Program-made: the position numbers and the translations under genes
From: Planctomycetota bacterium
GTDB taxonomy: Bacteria > Planctomycetota > UBA1135 > GCA-002686595
Assembly: GCA_002683825.1 (NCBI GenBank)
Contig: NYUD01000082.1
Span: forward strand, 1-54,043
Reading direction: 5' to 3'
Length of the DNA stretch: 54,043 nucleotides
Shown here: piece by piece, positions 1-9,099 of the stretch
Position numbering within the stretch: the first letter of the stretch is position 1
How the letters are laid out: every line of letters begins with the position of its first letter
The notes under the pieces: generated by a model
The model's input: only the letters and a program-made list of their open reading frames with translations
What the model was told of the DNA's origin: nothing
The model's database searches: none

Positions 1-413
1 AGGATATCGACCTCCGGGTCCTCCCGATTACGGAGTTCCAGGTGACCCACCCGAAGGGACCGAGCGAGTTCCTTGGCCGCATCGATCAACGCCAGTGTAA
101 CGCTGCGGTCCGCACCCAATGCCCCGCCGTATACCGCATAGGGTGTGGAGATGAGCTGCCGCCTGAGGGACACGCTCCGGCTCTCCATCAAGGGCAGAAC
201 ACCCACGAGCTGCTCGCCACGCCAGGCGAGCAAGTCCCGCTGACGATGACGGTAGGTGCCCTCGACGAACTTCGTCCAGCCGCGCAGATGGAAGAAAGTG
301 CCGTCAGGGTGTTTGCGGACAAATGCATCCCGGGCCTGGTCCTCGGGAGGACTTGAGGCGCGAATCTCGATGAGACTGGAATCGGGCGAGCCGGCGGAGC
401 TGGGCGTGGTCAC
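1..413 (-). CDS. FemAB-type acyltransferase, N-terminal part (cut by window edge)
   Basis: An open frame runs leftward from a GTG at 413-411 to the window edge, giving about 137 residues. The start overlaps the stop of the upstream glycosyltransferase (GTGA), so the two are probably translationally coupled. The visible part reads HPDGTFFHLRGWTKFVE, then RGEQLVGVLPLMESRS and STPYAVYGGAL. This is the pattern of the N-terminal GNAT-like half of FemAB-related proteins, including those associated with PEP-CTERM/exosortase polysaccharide loci. Members of the family transfer aminoacyl or acyl groups; the substrate here is unknown. The neighbouring glycosyltransferases support a role in cell-surface glycan assembly. 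The family call is fairly secure; the PEP-CTERM link is inference because no exosortase gene is in the window. Confidence 0.7.
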   Translation of the reverse strand, partial: MTTPSSAGSPDSSLIEIRASSPPEDQARDAFVRKHPDGTFFHLRGWTKFVEGTYRHRQRDLLAWRGEQLVGVLPLMESRSVSLRRQLISTPYAVYGGALGADRSVTLALIDAAKELARSLRVGHLELRNREDPEVDI

Positions 414-1477
414 TTCTCCCCGCTTCCTGGATCGTCCTTGGGTTCCTCGCGTCGCGTCTCATAAACCCGTTCGATTCGATACTCTTTCAGGTTGCGCGCT
501 TGCGAGAAAATGATGATTTCCCCCACCAACCCGAAGCCAAGAACCTGTACACCCAGCACGATCAGCAGCACGCCCAGGAGCAAGAGCGGCCGCCCCGAAA
601 CGCCTCTATCGAAACCGATCTTCTGGATGGTGAGATACAGACAAACGGCGACCCCGCAGAGGCTGAAGAGCCCCCCGATCGTTCCGAAGAAGCGCAGGGG
701 CCTCAGCGTGAACTTCGTGAGAAACATGACGGCGAGGATGTCCAGGAAGCGCCGCGTGTAGACCCCGAGTCCAAAGAACCCGGTCGCCCCCCACTCCTTG
801 AGGTGTCGTACCTTCACCTCGACCACCCGGTAGCCTTGCCGGAAGGCCATCACCGGTAGGAAGCGATACATGTCCCCGTAAACGGCGACGTCCTCCAGAA
901 CCTCACGTCGAATGGCTCGGAAGTAGCAATTCAGGTCGTGGAAGGTCATGCGGATGATGCGCCGCAAGATGAAGTTGAAGGTCATGGACTGGAATCGATT
1001 CAGCCACGGATCCACACGCGGATAGCGCCAAGGGGTCACGAAGTCCGCGCCCTCATCCAGGGCAGCCAGCATCGGCCGCAGTTCGACCGGATCGACCTGC
1101 ACGTACTGGGGCGAGGTCACCAGGTATTCTCCCCGGGCGCGTTCGACGGCGGCGGAGAGACAGACCGATTCACCGAACGGGTTCTTGAAGGAGATCAGCC
1201 GCACCCTGCGGCCGTGAATCCGCCGCAGTTCCTGGACTTCCTCCCAGGCCTGCCCGCTGACACCGTCAAAAACGAAGAAGACCTCCCACGAGCGCCCCTG
1301 CAGGTTCAGCTCGCTGCTGAGTGCATCCGCGACCTGACGAACTTCCGCGTCGCCACTCTGCACCGGAACGACGATCGTCACGTCGAGTGACTCGCCCGTG
1401 CCGGTGGAAAGCAGCTCGCGGAAGGCGGTGCTCTCCAGGTCGACGCTGGCTGTCCTTCCGGATTCTTCGGCGCCCAT
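410..1477 (-). CDS. Family-2 membrane glycosyltransferase lacking the canonical DXD motif
   Basis: This 355-residue protein is a paralogue of the next gene upstream. The ATG at 1477 overlaps that gene's stop as ATGA, so I prefer it to longer in-frame starts. It has the GT-A entry strand (LDVTIVVPV, about residues 31-39), FGESVCLSAAVERARGE matching FGQTAALAAGFDMSRGR of the paralogue, and the late YRFLPVMAFRQGYRVVEV block. Two membrane segments follow (about residues 245-270 and 285-310), as in DPM1/GtrB-type enzymes acting on polyprenyl phosphate. Where the paralogue has TLDGDLQNDP, this protein has TSPQYVQVDP (121-130), so the metal-binding DXD is missing. It may be an altered-chemistry enzyme, or a non-catalytic partner of the intact paralogue. 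The fold assignment is firm; activity is uncertain. Confidence 0.85.
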   Translation of the reverse strand: MGAEESGRTASVDLESTAFRELLSTGTGESLDVTIVVPVQSGDAEVRQVADALSSELNLQGRSWEVFFVFDGVSGQAWEEVQELRRIHGRRVRLISFKNPFGESVCLSAAVERARGEYLVTSPQYVQVDPVELRPMLAALDEGADFVTPWRYPRVDPWLNRFQSMTFNFILRRIIRMTFHDLNCYFRAIRREVLEDVAVYGDMYRFLPVMAFRQGYRVVEVKVRHLKEWGATGFFGLGVYTRRFLDILAVMFLTKFTLRPLRFFGTIGGLFSLCGVAVCLYLTIQKIGFDRGVSGRPLLLLGVLLIVLGVQVLGFGLVGEIIIFSQARNLKEYRIERVYETRREEPKDDPGSGEK

Positions 1478-2460
1478 CAGTGCAGCTCGTTGAGGATACG
1501 GTCCAGCGTACTGCGACGGTGCATTCCGCTGGCCTTTATGGCCAGCTCGGCCAACAGTCCGAGGAAGAGGAAATAGATGAAAGCGGAAAAGATGACGGCC
1601 AGGATGTGGACGATCGACATCTGCCACTCATTGAACGAAAAGTTCGGGTCGGGAGAGTCGCCTCCGAGATCCAATGACATGAGCGCCACTCCGCCGAAGA
1701 GCAGGCCGCCAGCAAGGGTGGCGAGGGAGAACAGTCCAAAGTACTGGATCGGTTGCCTGGAAAACCGCGCGATGAAGTTCACGGTGACCAGATCTATCAG
1801 AACGCGCGTCGCACGTCCGAGTCCGTACTTGCTGGAGCCAAAGCGTCTAGGCCGGTGATTGACCACCATTTCGCTGATACGCGCTCCGCTACCCTTCGAA
1901 AGAACCGGAAGGAACCGGTGTTGCTCCGCATAGATCGAGATGCTCTTGATCAGCTCCCTCCGGAAAGCCTTCAGCGTGCACCCGGTATCGTGGATCGTGA
2001 CGCCCGTGACCACTCCGATCAATCGGTTGGCGATGATCGATGGCAAGCGTCGAAGGACCAAGCCGTCGTGCCGCTTCTTACGCCATCCGGCAACGATGTC
2101 GTACCCGCGATCAAGTTCCTCGACCAAGCCGGGAATGTCCGCAGGGTCGTTTTGAAGATCGCCATCCAGCGTCACCACCACCCGCCCGCGGGACATGTCG
2201 AACCCGGCCGCGAGGGCCGCGGTCTGTCCGAAGTTTCGTCGGAACTTCACCAGACGGATACGAGCATCCCTGCGTTGCAGACCGCGCATCACGCCCAGGC
2301 TGCCGTCGGTCGAGCAATCGTCGACCATGACGATCTCCGAGCGGATCCCCAGCTCGCCCATCGTCGCGAGGCTGCGACTGAGCTCTTCGTACAGAACGGG
2401 GAGACTCTCCTCCTCGTTGAAGATCGGCACGATGATCGATAGTTCGGTGGGGTGGGTCAT
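1477..2460 (-). CDS. Family-2 polyprenyl-phosphate glycosyltransferase (DPM1/GtrB type)
   Basis: This 327-residue protein starts at the ATG at 2460 (MTHPTELSIIVPIFNEE). The frame stays open upstream, but only from here does it show family similarity. The GT-A domain has VDDCSTDGS near 47-54, the DXD-type motif TLDGDLQNDP near 97-106, and the C-terminal signature HRPRRFGSSKYG. Two hydrophobic segments near the C-terminus (LFSLATLAGGLLFGG and IVHILAVIFSAFIYFLFLGLL) anchor it in the inner membrane. Such enzymes transfer a sugar from a nucleotide donor to a polyprenyl phosphate, or build glycans on it. It is first in a minus-strand run with the DXD-less paralogue and the FemAB-type gene, divergent from the sigma-54 regulator. 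All visible motifs are intact. Confidence 0.92.
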   Translation of the reverse strand: MTHPTELSIIVPIFNEEESLPVLYEELSRSLATMGELGIRSEIVMVDDCSTDGSLGVMRGLQRRDARIRLVKFRRNFGQTAALAAGFDMSRGRVVVTLDGDLQNDPADIPGLVEELDRGYDIVAGWRKKRHDGLVLRRLPSIIANRLIGVVTGVTIHDTGCTLKAFRRELIKSISIYAEQHRFLPVLSKGSGARISEMVVNHRPRRFGSSKYGLGRATRVLIDLVTVNFIARFSRQPIQYFGLFSLATLAGGLLFGGVALMSLDLGGDSPDPNFSFNEWQMSIVHILAVIFSAFIYFLFLGLLAELAIKASGMHRRSTLDRILNELH

Positions 2461-2588
2461 GGGGCGGCCGTCAGAAGCGGCTTCCGCCTGTCTGAAAATC
2501 GACCGGCGAAGGCGAAGGTTGTCACTTATTTGGGCTAACTCTGGTTTTTTTTGACCTCGGTCGAGGGCATGTTCAGAAAAAAGCACTC

Positions 2589-2612
2589 GGGTGTCGAGAA
2601 AACGGGACACCC
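2589..2612. repeat. Perfect 7-bp inverted repeat upstream of the sigma-54 regulator
   Basis: GGGTGTC (2589-2595) and GACACCC (2606-2612) form a perfect dyad with a 10-base centre, ending 13 bases before the ATG at 2626. It lies in the 165-base divergent region between the glycosyltransferase run and the regulator. It could be an operator or a hairpin in the leader of the regulator mRNA. I saw no convincing sigma-70 or sigma-54 promoter in this gap. Confidence 0.4.
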
Positions 2613-2625
2613 CCGGCCTCTTCCA

Positions 2626-4047
2626 ATGACCGACGCCCACCGCATTCTGCTCCTCGACCGCAAGTCCTGTTCCGCGGAAAGAGTCGAAAAGCTCCTCAAC
2701 GAGCTCGGTTTCGACGTACTGGCAACCGAGCTTCCGGAGGTTGCAGCCGAGGCTGTGCGTTCCGGTGAAATCGAACTGATTCTCAGCGAAATCCGGCTCG
2801 GGGTCGAGGCGTTGCTGGTGGAGACGGAAGGGCCACCCCTCGCCCCTCCCCTGATTCTGTTCGAGGAATTCAGCGGATTCGATGCGACCCATGACGCCTT
2901 GAAGCAACAGGCCTTCGAAACGCTCGCCCGCCCGGTCCCCAATAAACAGGTCATCGCAACCGTCCGGCGGGCACTGCAACAGGTGGAATTGCGGGAAGAG
3001 AACCAGAGACTTCGGAAAGAAGTGGGCGAGCGCTTCTCCCTGGGCAACCTGCTCTCGCGGGATGTTCGCATGCGACGAATTTTCTCTACAGTCGAGGCCG
3101 TGGCGGATTCCTTTGCAAGTCTCTTGATCCAGGGGGAGAGCGGGACCGGAAAGACCATGCTGGCACGGGCCGTTCACGAGCTCTCCTCGCGCCGGAATGG
3201 TCCCCTCATCGTCGTCAACTGCGGAGCGATCCCTGCGTCGCTCCTTGAGAGTGAACTATTCGGACACGTGAAAGGATCCTTCACCGGCGCAGTCCGAGAT
3301 CGGACCGGCAAGTTCGAAGCCGCCGACGGTGGAACGATCTTTCTCGACGAGATCGGAACCGCTTCGCAAGAGCTGCAGGTCAAGCTCTTGCGAGTCCTCG
3401 AGGAAGGGCGTTTCGAGCGTGTCGGCGACACTGCGACACGCTCGGTCGATGCTCGAGTGATTACTGCCACGAACGTCGATCTGGCCCGAGAGGTTAGCGA
3501 GGGTCGCTTTCGACAGGATCTCTACTACAGGATCCATGTCGTCGCGATCGAGATGCCTCCGCTGCGTCAACGCCACGGGGACATCCCCCTTCTTGCGGAG
3601 CACTTTCTCCAGCGGAATTCGGTGCGCTACAATCGGCCGGCCCAGAGTCTCGGTCCCGAGGCGACCGCAGCACTGCTCGCCCATCCCTGGCCGGGAAACG
3701 TTCGAGAACTCGAAAACACCCTCGAACGCGCCGTGCTCCTCTCCCGGGGCGCTCCCCTGAAGCCCCGCCACCTGTGGCCCGACCAGAGCTCCGAGACGAG
3801 GGGAATCTCCCCCGCGCCAGCCCACCCCTGGGAGGACCTCCCCCTGGGTCCGCTGCGTAAAATCCTCGAGATTCCCGAGCATTTCTTCATCCTCCGGGCC
3901 CTGAAAGCTTCGGGGGGAAATCGCCAATCCACGGCCGCCAAGCTCGGAATCAACCGCACCACGCTCTTTAACAAGATGCGTAAGTTCGACTTGTTGGGTT
4001 TTCCGACCAAAGATAAGGGATCGGAAGGCTCGCCCGCGGCGGCCTGA
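2626..4047 (+). CDS. Sigma-54-dependent activator with degenerate receiver domain
   Basis: This NtrC-family protein has 473 residues from the ATG at 2626; an in-frame start at 2551 would add 25 residues with no family features. The AAA+ domain has Walker A GESGTGKT (170-177), the sigma-54 contact loop as GSFTGA (217-222) and Walker B GGTIFLDE (235-242). The C-terminus has a Fis-type helix-turn-helix ([20 protein letters not shown]). The N-terminal 115 residues resemble a receiver domain, but its active site is altered. The acidic pair is D11-R12, the phospho-acceptor position is E55 (LILSEIRLG) and the conserved lysine is R102 (ARPV). It therefore probably does not respond to ordinary phosphorylation, and Glu may mimic the phosphorylated state. 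It is followed after 18 bases by the TPR gene. Similar regulators occur in PEP-CTERM/exopolysaccharide loci. Confidence 0.9.
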   Translation: MTDAHRILLLDRKSCSAERVEKLLNELGFDVLATELPEVAAEAVRSGEIELILSEIRLGVEALLVETEGPPLAPPLILFEEFSGFDATHDALKQQAFETLARPVPNKQVIATVRRALQQVELREENQRLRKEVGERFSLGNLLSRDVRMRRIFSTVEAVADSFASLLIQGESGTGKTMLARAVHELSSRRNGPLIVVNCGAIPASLLESELFGHVKGSFTGAVRDRTGKFEAADGGTIFLDEIGTASQELQVKLLRVLEEGRFERVGDTATRSVDARVITATNVDLAREVSEGRFRQDLYYRIHVVAIEMPPLRQRHGDIPLLAEHFLQRNSVRYNRPAQSLGPEATAALLAHPWPGNVRELENTLERAVLLSRGAPLKPRHLWPDQSSETRGISPAPAHPWEDLPLGPLRKILEIPEHFFILRALKASGGNRQSTAAKLGINRTTLFNKMRKFDLLGFPTKDKGSEGSPAAA

Positions 4048-4065
4048 TTTCGAGACTCGAGGCCG

Positions 4066-7000
4066 ATGGCGCGAATTCGCTGGTTCTACTTTCTCTTCTC
4101 ATTGGCGATCGGGGGCCTGCTCCTGACGCTGTGGATCCGAGGGGAAACACGAGGACCCGCTTCGTTTCTGAACTCCGCTGTCGAGCGGTTGGAAGCGGCG
4201 GAAACTCGGATCGCGGGCACGCAGATCCGTAGGCACTCGGAACGGATGGCGGAGCTGGCTTCGGCCCACGATGCTGCCCTGCGAGAATTCGATGCGGCCA
4301 TACGGATGGCCCGTCTCGAAGGCGAGGACGAGATCTTGCAGGAAGCGTTGGATCGACGTGCACAGCTCTTTCTCAGCCGCAACCAATCCCAGCTGGCCCT
4401 CGCCGACTCTCTATCCCTGCTCGAGGAGTTCGGTGACGGCGTCGAGACCTTGACTCGCGTTGCGGAAGCTGCTCTGAAGTCCGATCAGCCGGAACGCGCC
4501 CTGGATGCGGCGACTCGACTGGGCAAGCTGGACCCCGAGAACCTGGAGGTCAACCTCTTGTTAGGGGAAGCGAACCTGGCTCTGGCCCTGCGCTCCCTCG
4601 ATGAGAGCGAGCTCCTCCTGGCGGAGGAGCTCGCTCCGGTGGATGTCCAGGAGGTCATGCGGACCGCTCGCAGGGCGGCCGCCCTGCCTCCGTCCGTCCG
4701 CGGGTATGGCACCTATCGCGAAGAGATCAGGACCAGGTTCAGGGACCCGGTGGCTGCCAGGGCGGCCATCGACCTCATCGACCTGGCCGGAGAGCACACC
4801 GCTCTTGCACTCCACGCCCTCGTACGGGCGCTCGGACAACGCCTTGACGGCATCGCGATCGCGGGCATCCAGGACATCCTGATGGACGCAGGGGCCACCG
4901 AGACCGCGGCGGAGCTGGGGGTGGCCGCCATGAAGCTCAACCAGCTGCCCCACCGAATCCACGCGCTGGTACGCACGTGCCTGGCCCTGGAGGATCTCGA
5001 GCGCTTCGAACTGGCCCAGTCCATCCTTCAGGCACAGATCAGGAGAAAGCAAAGCGTCGCCACCCAGACCATGGGGCCATCGGAGCTGCTGGAGGATTGG
5101 TGTGCTCTTCTGGATCGACTGGAACTCTGGGACCTCCTGCACACAGCGGCTTCCCACCTTCAGCAGGTCCGCCCGGGCGGCACTCGCAGCTATGCGCTGG
5201 CCACTTTCTACCTCAACATCGCCGCCTTTCGACGCGCCGGAGCGAGCCGCTCGGTCCTCGATTCCCTTTCGCAGATCACGAACATCCTCCCAGACGATCC
5301 GGCGATCCAGCTGCGGGCCTGGAATTGCTACGCCGAATGTGCGCACCAGGAAGGGGACAGCCGGCTCGAACGCCACGCCCTGTCCAAGGCCACCCGCGTA
5401 CGCGCCAAGGACCTCGCCGAGGACGCCGACCTACGTCCCATGCTCGGCCGAGCATGGCTACGCCGCTCACACCTCGAAGACGATGTCGGTGAAACGACTA
5501 TGGCAGAGGCCAGCGCGACCCACGCACTGACACTCCTGCCGAAGATGCGTCAGAAAATCTTTGCCTGGCTCTCTGACATCGGCAAGCGGATGCTCGTCAA
5601 GAGGGGCAGCAGCCTGCAAGCCCTGCGTTTCAACCTTCGAGAGGAACCGCTTCCGGAAGTCAAGCGCTGGGGCCCCTTCGCCGAAGCCGTGGCGGTGCGT
5701 CAGCTTGCGCAAGGGGGCCATTTCGGTGCGCTTCGCAGCTATGCCGACTCCTTACTCCTGGATTACCCCGGGCACCCGGATGCACTTGAGGGCTTGCTGT
5801 CGTTGTATGAGTCGACCGACACGTACGTGGGAGTGGTCGAGCTAGCCCTGGAATTGCTCGAGAGAGGGTTCAATCCGAAAAGGGCCCGCATCGCGTTGTC
5901 CAGAGTACCGGCCGAATACCTGAGCGGCAGGAACCTCACCCGATGGATGAGGGTCGACCCGACCGCGGCCGCGGGGGCGGTCCTGGGATCGATGCTGGCC
6001 AACGACCGAACGGAGGAGGCGCTCTCCCTGTCCAATCGCCCCCAGCTCGCGGCGGTCGACGCAGAGATCCTGGCTCGCCTGGGGCAGCGCGCGGGTGAAC
6101 TGGGGTTCTGGAAGGAATCCGCGGCGATTCTTGGAAAGGTGCCCGCCGGCGATCCGGTCTTGCAACGCTTTGCGGGTTCGTTGCTGCGCGCCGGAATGTA
6201 CGCCTCGATCCTCACGAACGACGAGGCGCTCTTATCCGATGCGTTTCAGCGTTTCGAGGAGTCGTTCACTTCAGGCGAATCGCTCGGAACGGAAGGCGGC
6301 GTTCCCGACCTGATCCGAGCCTTCGACTCGTTGTACGGGGCCGATCGCAGGGAGCACGCCATGGCCGTCCTCGACCGTATCGAGAAGAGTCCCGACACCG
6401 ACGCCGGCGAAGTCCTCTTGCGTCGCGCCGTGTGCGCCGCCATCGCCGGCCAGGAGGATGTCTATCGCCTGGCTTCCGAGCGCGCCGACCCCTTCTTCGA
6501 TGACGCACGGGTTCTTCTCGGTGAATTACTGGTGGCCAGCGATGCCCGCGACTGGATGGAGGTCGCGCGTTTTGCGTTCGGACTGTTGCGCGGTGACTTC
6601 GGGCAAGATCCCGCTCGCAAGACCTATCTACTGATCCTTGCGGGGGAGTTTGAATCCGCTCGCCACCAGCTCCAGGCATGGGGCCCGGTGCCGGACGATC
6701 CGATGGGAATGCTGGCTCGTGCGCTTGTCCACAGGCTTTCCCCGGCGCGCACTGACGATTCCGAAGAGGAAATCTCGTTCCCCCAGGCCCAAGGACTTCT
6801 GACACTCTTGACCGCCAACGATGCGCGTTTTCTTGCGGCCTGCGGACTGAGTGCCATGACCCCACCGTGGTCGCTTTGGGGGTTGGATCGTCTCCGCTTG
6901 ACGGTCCGCGAGCAAGAGGGCCAAGCCGAGGCCTGGCACGCCGTGTTGAAGGCGCGCTGCCTGCTTTCCCTGGGGGACCCTGTCCTGGCCCAGAGGATGC

Positions 7001-8295
7001 TGCATCCCTGGAGGAAGTCGGAGCGGGCCTTTCCAGCAGCTATTTACCTCACCGAGGTGATCCGGCAGGGTCTCGGGGCGTCGGACGAGGAGCTCATCGA
7101 CCTCCGGGCGCGGCGACTTGCCGCCGGAGGAGCAACAGAGCTTGGTGAGCTTCAGCTGTCACGGATCGAGGCACGCCAGCTCGACCGTGTGGGGAAAGGA
7201 GCGAAAGCTATCGAAGTCCTGGAAGACGCCTCGCAGCGTCATCCCGAAGCCCACGAGCTGTTCGTAGATCGCGCGCGCTTGCTTCGCAGCTACTCACGCA
7301 ACACCGAGGCGATAGAACTCTACGATCGCCTGTTCACTCGCTTCCCCACTGAAGTGAAACCGCTCGTGCCCGAATACGTGCTCCTTCTAGAGGAGTCCTT
7401 CGCGAACGAAGAGATTCCCGAGGCGGTTTGGTGGGCTGAATTGGAAGCGCTGGAAGCTCAGTTGCCCGACGAGCCGGTCGTCGCGCTCGCCCTGGCCGCG
7501 CGGGAAGCAGGGACACTACACCACGACGGCTCGACCTCGCGTGAGTCCACCGGTCCGGTTCGAGCGCTCGAGCGGCTCCAGCGCTTTCGTAAGCGGACCG
7601 ACGAGACGCCCATCGATGGGCTGCGTCGGGGCGCAATCCTGCCCTGGATCAAGTTGCACGGAAAACTGGACCCGGCCGAGGCACTCGAGCTCGCTGAGGA
7701 CGAGCTGCGTGCCGATCCCCTTGCCCCCCACCTGTGGGTCGCCCTGGCCATGGCCCTGGATCTGGCCGGGGAGCGACGCGAGGCACTGCAAATTCTGAAA
7801 GTCGCCCTGTCCTTCAGCGGCAGTCTCGAGCCTCGAAAAATGCGCACGCTCCTGCGCTTCGAGTTATCTTCCGACTTCGCCAAGCTCCTGACCGGCATCG
7901 AGAACATCGAGCGCTTCTTCGGCGAGCTGCAGGATCCGGAACTGCGCTTTCATCGCGGACTCGCGCGACTTGCCACTCCACGCGCAAGCGCCCGCAATAT
8001 GGAAGCAGCTATCGCGGAAACGAAGGATGCGATCGAGCTGTGGGACCGACGGGAAGAGTTCGGCTGGAGCGCCGAACGCTACGCTCCACGGCTGGCCATC
8101 GCACTGAGCCGCAGTGGCCGGGGCGCGAAAGCACTGGTCGTTCTCAAGGAGATCTCCGAGTCGACGAAGAATCCTCTGAAAGCTCAGATGTTCACGGCGC
8201 TGCGATCGATCCTGAAATTCCAGCAGCAGGAAGAGGCGGAACGAATAAAGGCCGCGACAGAGCAGACGAGCGAGGAGAAAGCCGGAGACGAGTAG
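4066..8295 (+). CDS. Giant membrane-anchored TPR-repeat protein
   Basis: The 1409-residue product begins MARIRWFYFLFSLAIGGLLLTLWIRG, a single N-terminal membrane anchor (about residues 5-24) with basic residues before it. The rest is almost entirely Ala/Leu/Glu-rich helical hairpins of tetratricopeptide type, for example ALDAATRLGKLDPENLEVNLLLGEANLAL near 145-173 and AIEVLEDASQRHPEAHELFVDRARLLRSYSRNTEAIELYDRLFTRFP near 1050-1095. No enzymatic motif was seen. It lies 18 bases after the sigma-54 regulator and is probably co-transcribed. Large TPR proteins of this kind often serve as scaffolds for secretion or polysaccharide export, and the glycosyltransferase neighbourhood fits that. The specific function is unknown. 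The last 30 residues are Glu/Lys-rich (QQEEAERIKAATEQ). Confidence 0.85.
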   Translation: MARIRWFYFLFSLAIGGLLLTLWIRGETRGPASFLNSAVERLEAAETRIAGTQIRRHSERMAELASAHDAALREFDAAIRMARLEGEDEILQEALDRRAQLFLSRNQSQLALADSLSLLEEFGDGVETLTRVAEAALKSDQPERALDAATRLGKLDPENLEVNLLLGEANLALALRSLDESELLLAEELAPVDVQEVMRTARRAAALPPSVRGYGTYREEIRTRFRDPVAARAAIDLIDLAGEHTALALHALVRALGQRLDGIAIAGIQDILMDAGATETAAELGVAAMKLNQLPHRIHALVRTCLALEDLERFELAQSILQAQIRRKQSVATQTMGPSELLEDWCALLDRLELWDLLHTAASHLQQVRPGGTRSYALATFYLNIAAFRRAGASRSVLDSLSQITNILPDDPAIQLRAWNCYAECAHQEGDSRLERHALSKATRVRAKDLAEDADLRPMLGRAWLRRSHLEDDVGETTMAEASATHALTLLPKMRQKIFAWLSDIGKRMLVKRGSSLQALRFNLREEPLPEVKRWGPFAEAVAVRQLAQGGHFGALRSYADSLLLDYPGHPDALEGLLSLYESTDTYVGVVELALELLERGFNPKRARIALSRVPAEYLSGRNLTRWMRVDPTAAAGAVLGSMLANDRTEEALSLSNRPQLAAVDAEILARLGQRAGELGFWKESAAILGKVPAGDPVLQRFAGSLLRAGMYASILTNDEALLSDAFQRFEESFTSGESLGTEGGVPDLIRAFDSLYGADRREHAMAVLDRIEKSPDTDAGEVLLRRAVCAAIAGQEDVYRLASERADPFFDDARVLLGELLVASDARDWMEVARFAFGLLRGDFGQDPARKTYLLILAGEFESARHQLQAWGPVPDDPMGMLARALVHRLSPARTDDSEEEISFPQAQGLLTLLTANDARFLAACGLSAMTPPWSLWGLDRLRLTVREQEGQAEAWHAVLKARCLLSLGDPVLAQRMLHPWRKSERAFPAAIYLTEVIRQGLGASDEELIDLRARRLAAGGATELGELQLSRIEARQLDRVGKGAKAIEVLEDASQRHPEAHELFVDRARLLRSYSRNTEAIELYDRLFTRFPTEVKPLVPEYVLLLEESFANEEIPEAVWWAELEALEAQLPDEPVVALALAAREAGTLHHDGSTSRESTGPVRALERLQRFRKRTDETPIDGLRRGAILPWIKLHGKLDPAEALELAEDELRADPLAPHLWVALAMALDLAGERREALQILKVALSFSGSLEPRKMRTLLRFELSSDFAKLLTGIENIERFFGELQDPELRFHRGLARLATPRASARNMEAAIAETKDAIELWDRREEFGWSAERYAPRLAIALSRSGRGAKALVVLKEISESTKNPLKAQMFTALRSILKFQQQEEAERIKAATEQTSEEKAGDE

Positions 8296-8302
8296 TCCGT
8301 GC

Positions 8303-9046
8303 CTAGGATAGGCCGCCGTCGATCGGAATCGTCTGGGCCGTGATGTATCCGGCCCGGTCGCCAAAGAGAAAGCCGACCACGGCACCGACTTCCTCGGGTT
8401 TGCCCATGCGCTTGAGGGGTATCGTCTCGACGAGTTCGTCCGGTAGGTCCTGAACCATGTCGGTGGCAATGAACCCCGGTGCGACACAGTTCACGGTGAT
8501 CTCGCGCTTGGCCAGCTCGAAGGCCAGCGAACGGCAGGCCGCGATCAGCCCCGCCTTGGTGGCCGCGTAGTTCGTCTGGCCACGATTGCCGCGCAAGCCG
8601 GAAAACGACGACATGCCCACGATGCGACCGCCCTGGCGCATACGCACCATCGGCATGACCAGCGGGCGCACCACGTTGTAGAAGCTCGTGAGATTCGTGT
8701 CGATCACACGGTCCCATTGCTCGTCCTTCATGGAGGCCATGGGCGCATCCGCCGTGATTCCCGCGTTGAGGACCACCCCCCAGAAGGGACCGTTGCGCTC
8801 GAGGTCGGTCCCGAGGGTGGCCCTGCAGGCCTCGCGATCAGAAACGTCGAAGGGCAGGAGTTCGGCCCGGCCCCCGGCGCTTTCGATCTCGGCTGCGACG
8901 CCGCGAGCCGCTTCTTCGTTCGAACGGTAGTTGAGAACGACGGGAAACCCGGCACCGGCCAATTCGAGAGCGACGGCCCGGCCGATCCCCCGGCTGGCCC
9001 CGGTGACGAGTACGCGCTTGGAGACAGAATCTTTGCTAATGCTCAC
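8303..9046 (-). CDS. 3-oxoacyl-ACP reductase-like short-chain dehydrogenase (FabG type)
   Basis: From the GTG at 9046 this is 247 residues. I chose that start because AGGA lies about 10 bases upstream; an in-frame GTG at 9076 would add ten residues. It shows the NAD(P)-binding TGASRGIGRA, the VVLNAGIT block, catalytic Ser in MSSFSGLRG, and YAATK carrying the catalytic Tyr and Lys. PGFIATDM and a C-terminal PIDGGLS follow. These are the FabG features, so it probably reduces 3-oxoacyl-ACP or a related keto substrate with NADPH. It is convergent with the TPR gene and divergent from the cupredoxin lipoprotein gene. No other fatty-acid gene is adjacent, so a specialised reductase is also possible. 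Confidence 0.85.
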   Translation of the reverse strand: MSISKDSVSKRVLVTGASRGIGRAVALELAGAGFPVVLNYRSNEEAARGVAAEIESAGGRAELLPFDVSDREACRATLGTDLERNGPFWGVVLNAGITADAPMASMKDEQWDRVIDTNLTSFYNVVRPLVMPMVRMRQGGRIVGMSSFSGLRGNRGQTNYAATKAGLIAACRSLAFELAKREITVNCVAPGFIATDMVQDLPDELVETIPLKRMGKPEEVGAVVGFLFGDRAGYITAQTIPIDGGLS

Positions 9047-9099
9047 CGGGTGGATCCTAACGCCTCGAAGCTGCACGATCCCGAACTATCATCACCGGT

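Noticed and set aside
2461..2625. Possible sigma-54 promoter in the divergent gap
   Set aside because: No GG-N10-GC element could be seen; the T-rich stretch near 2546 is not enough.
2626..4047. GSFTGA instead of GAFTGA in the activator
   Set aside because: This variant occurs commonly in active sigma-54 activators and is not a loss of function.
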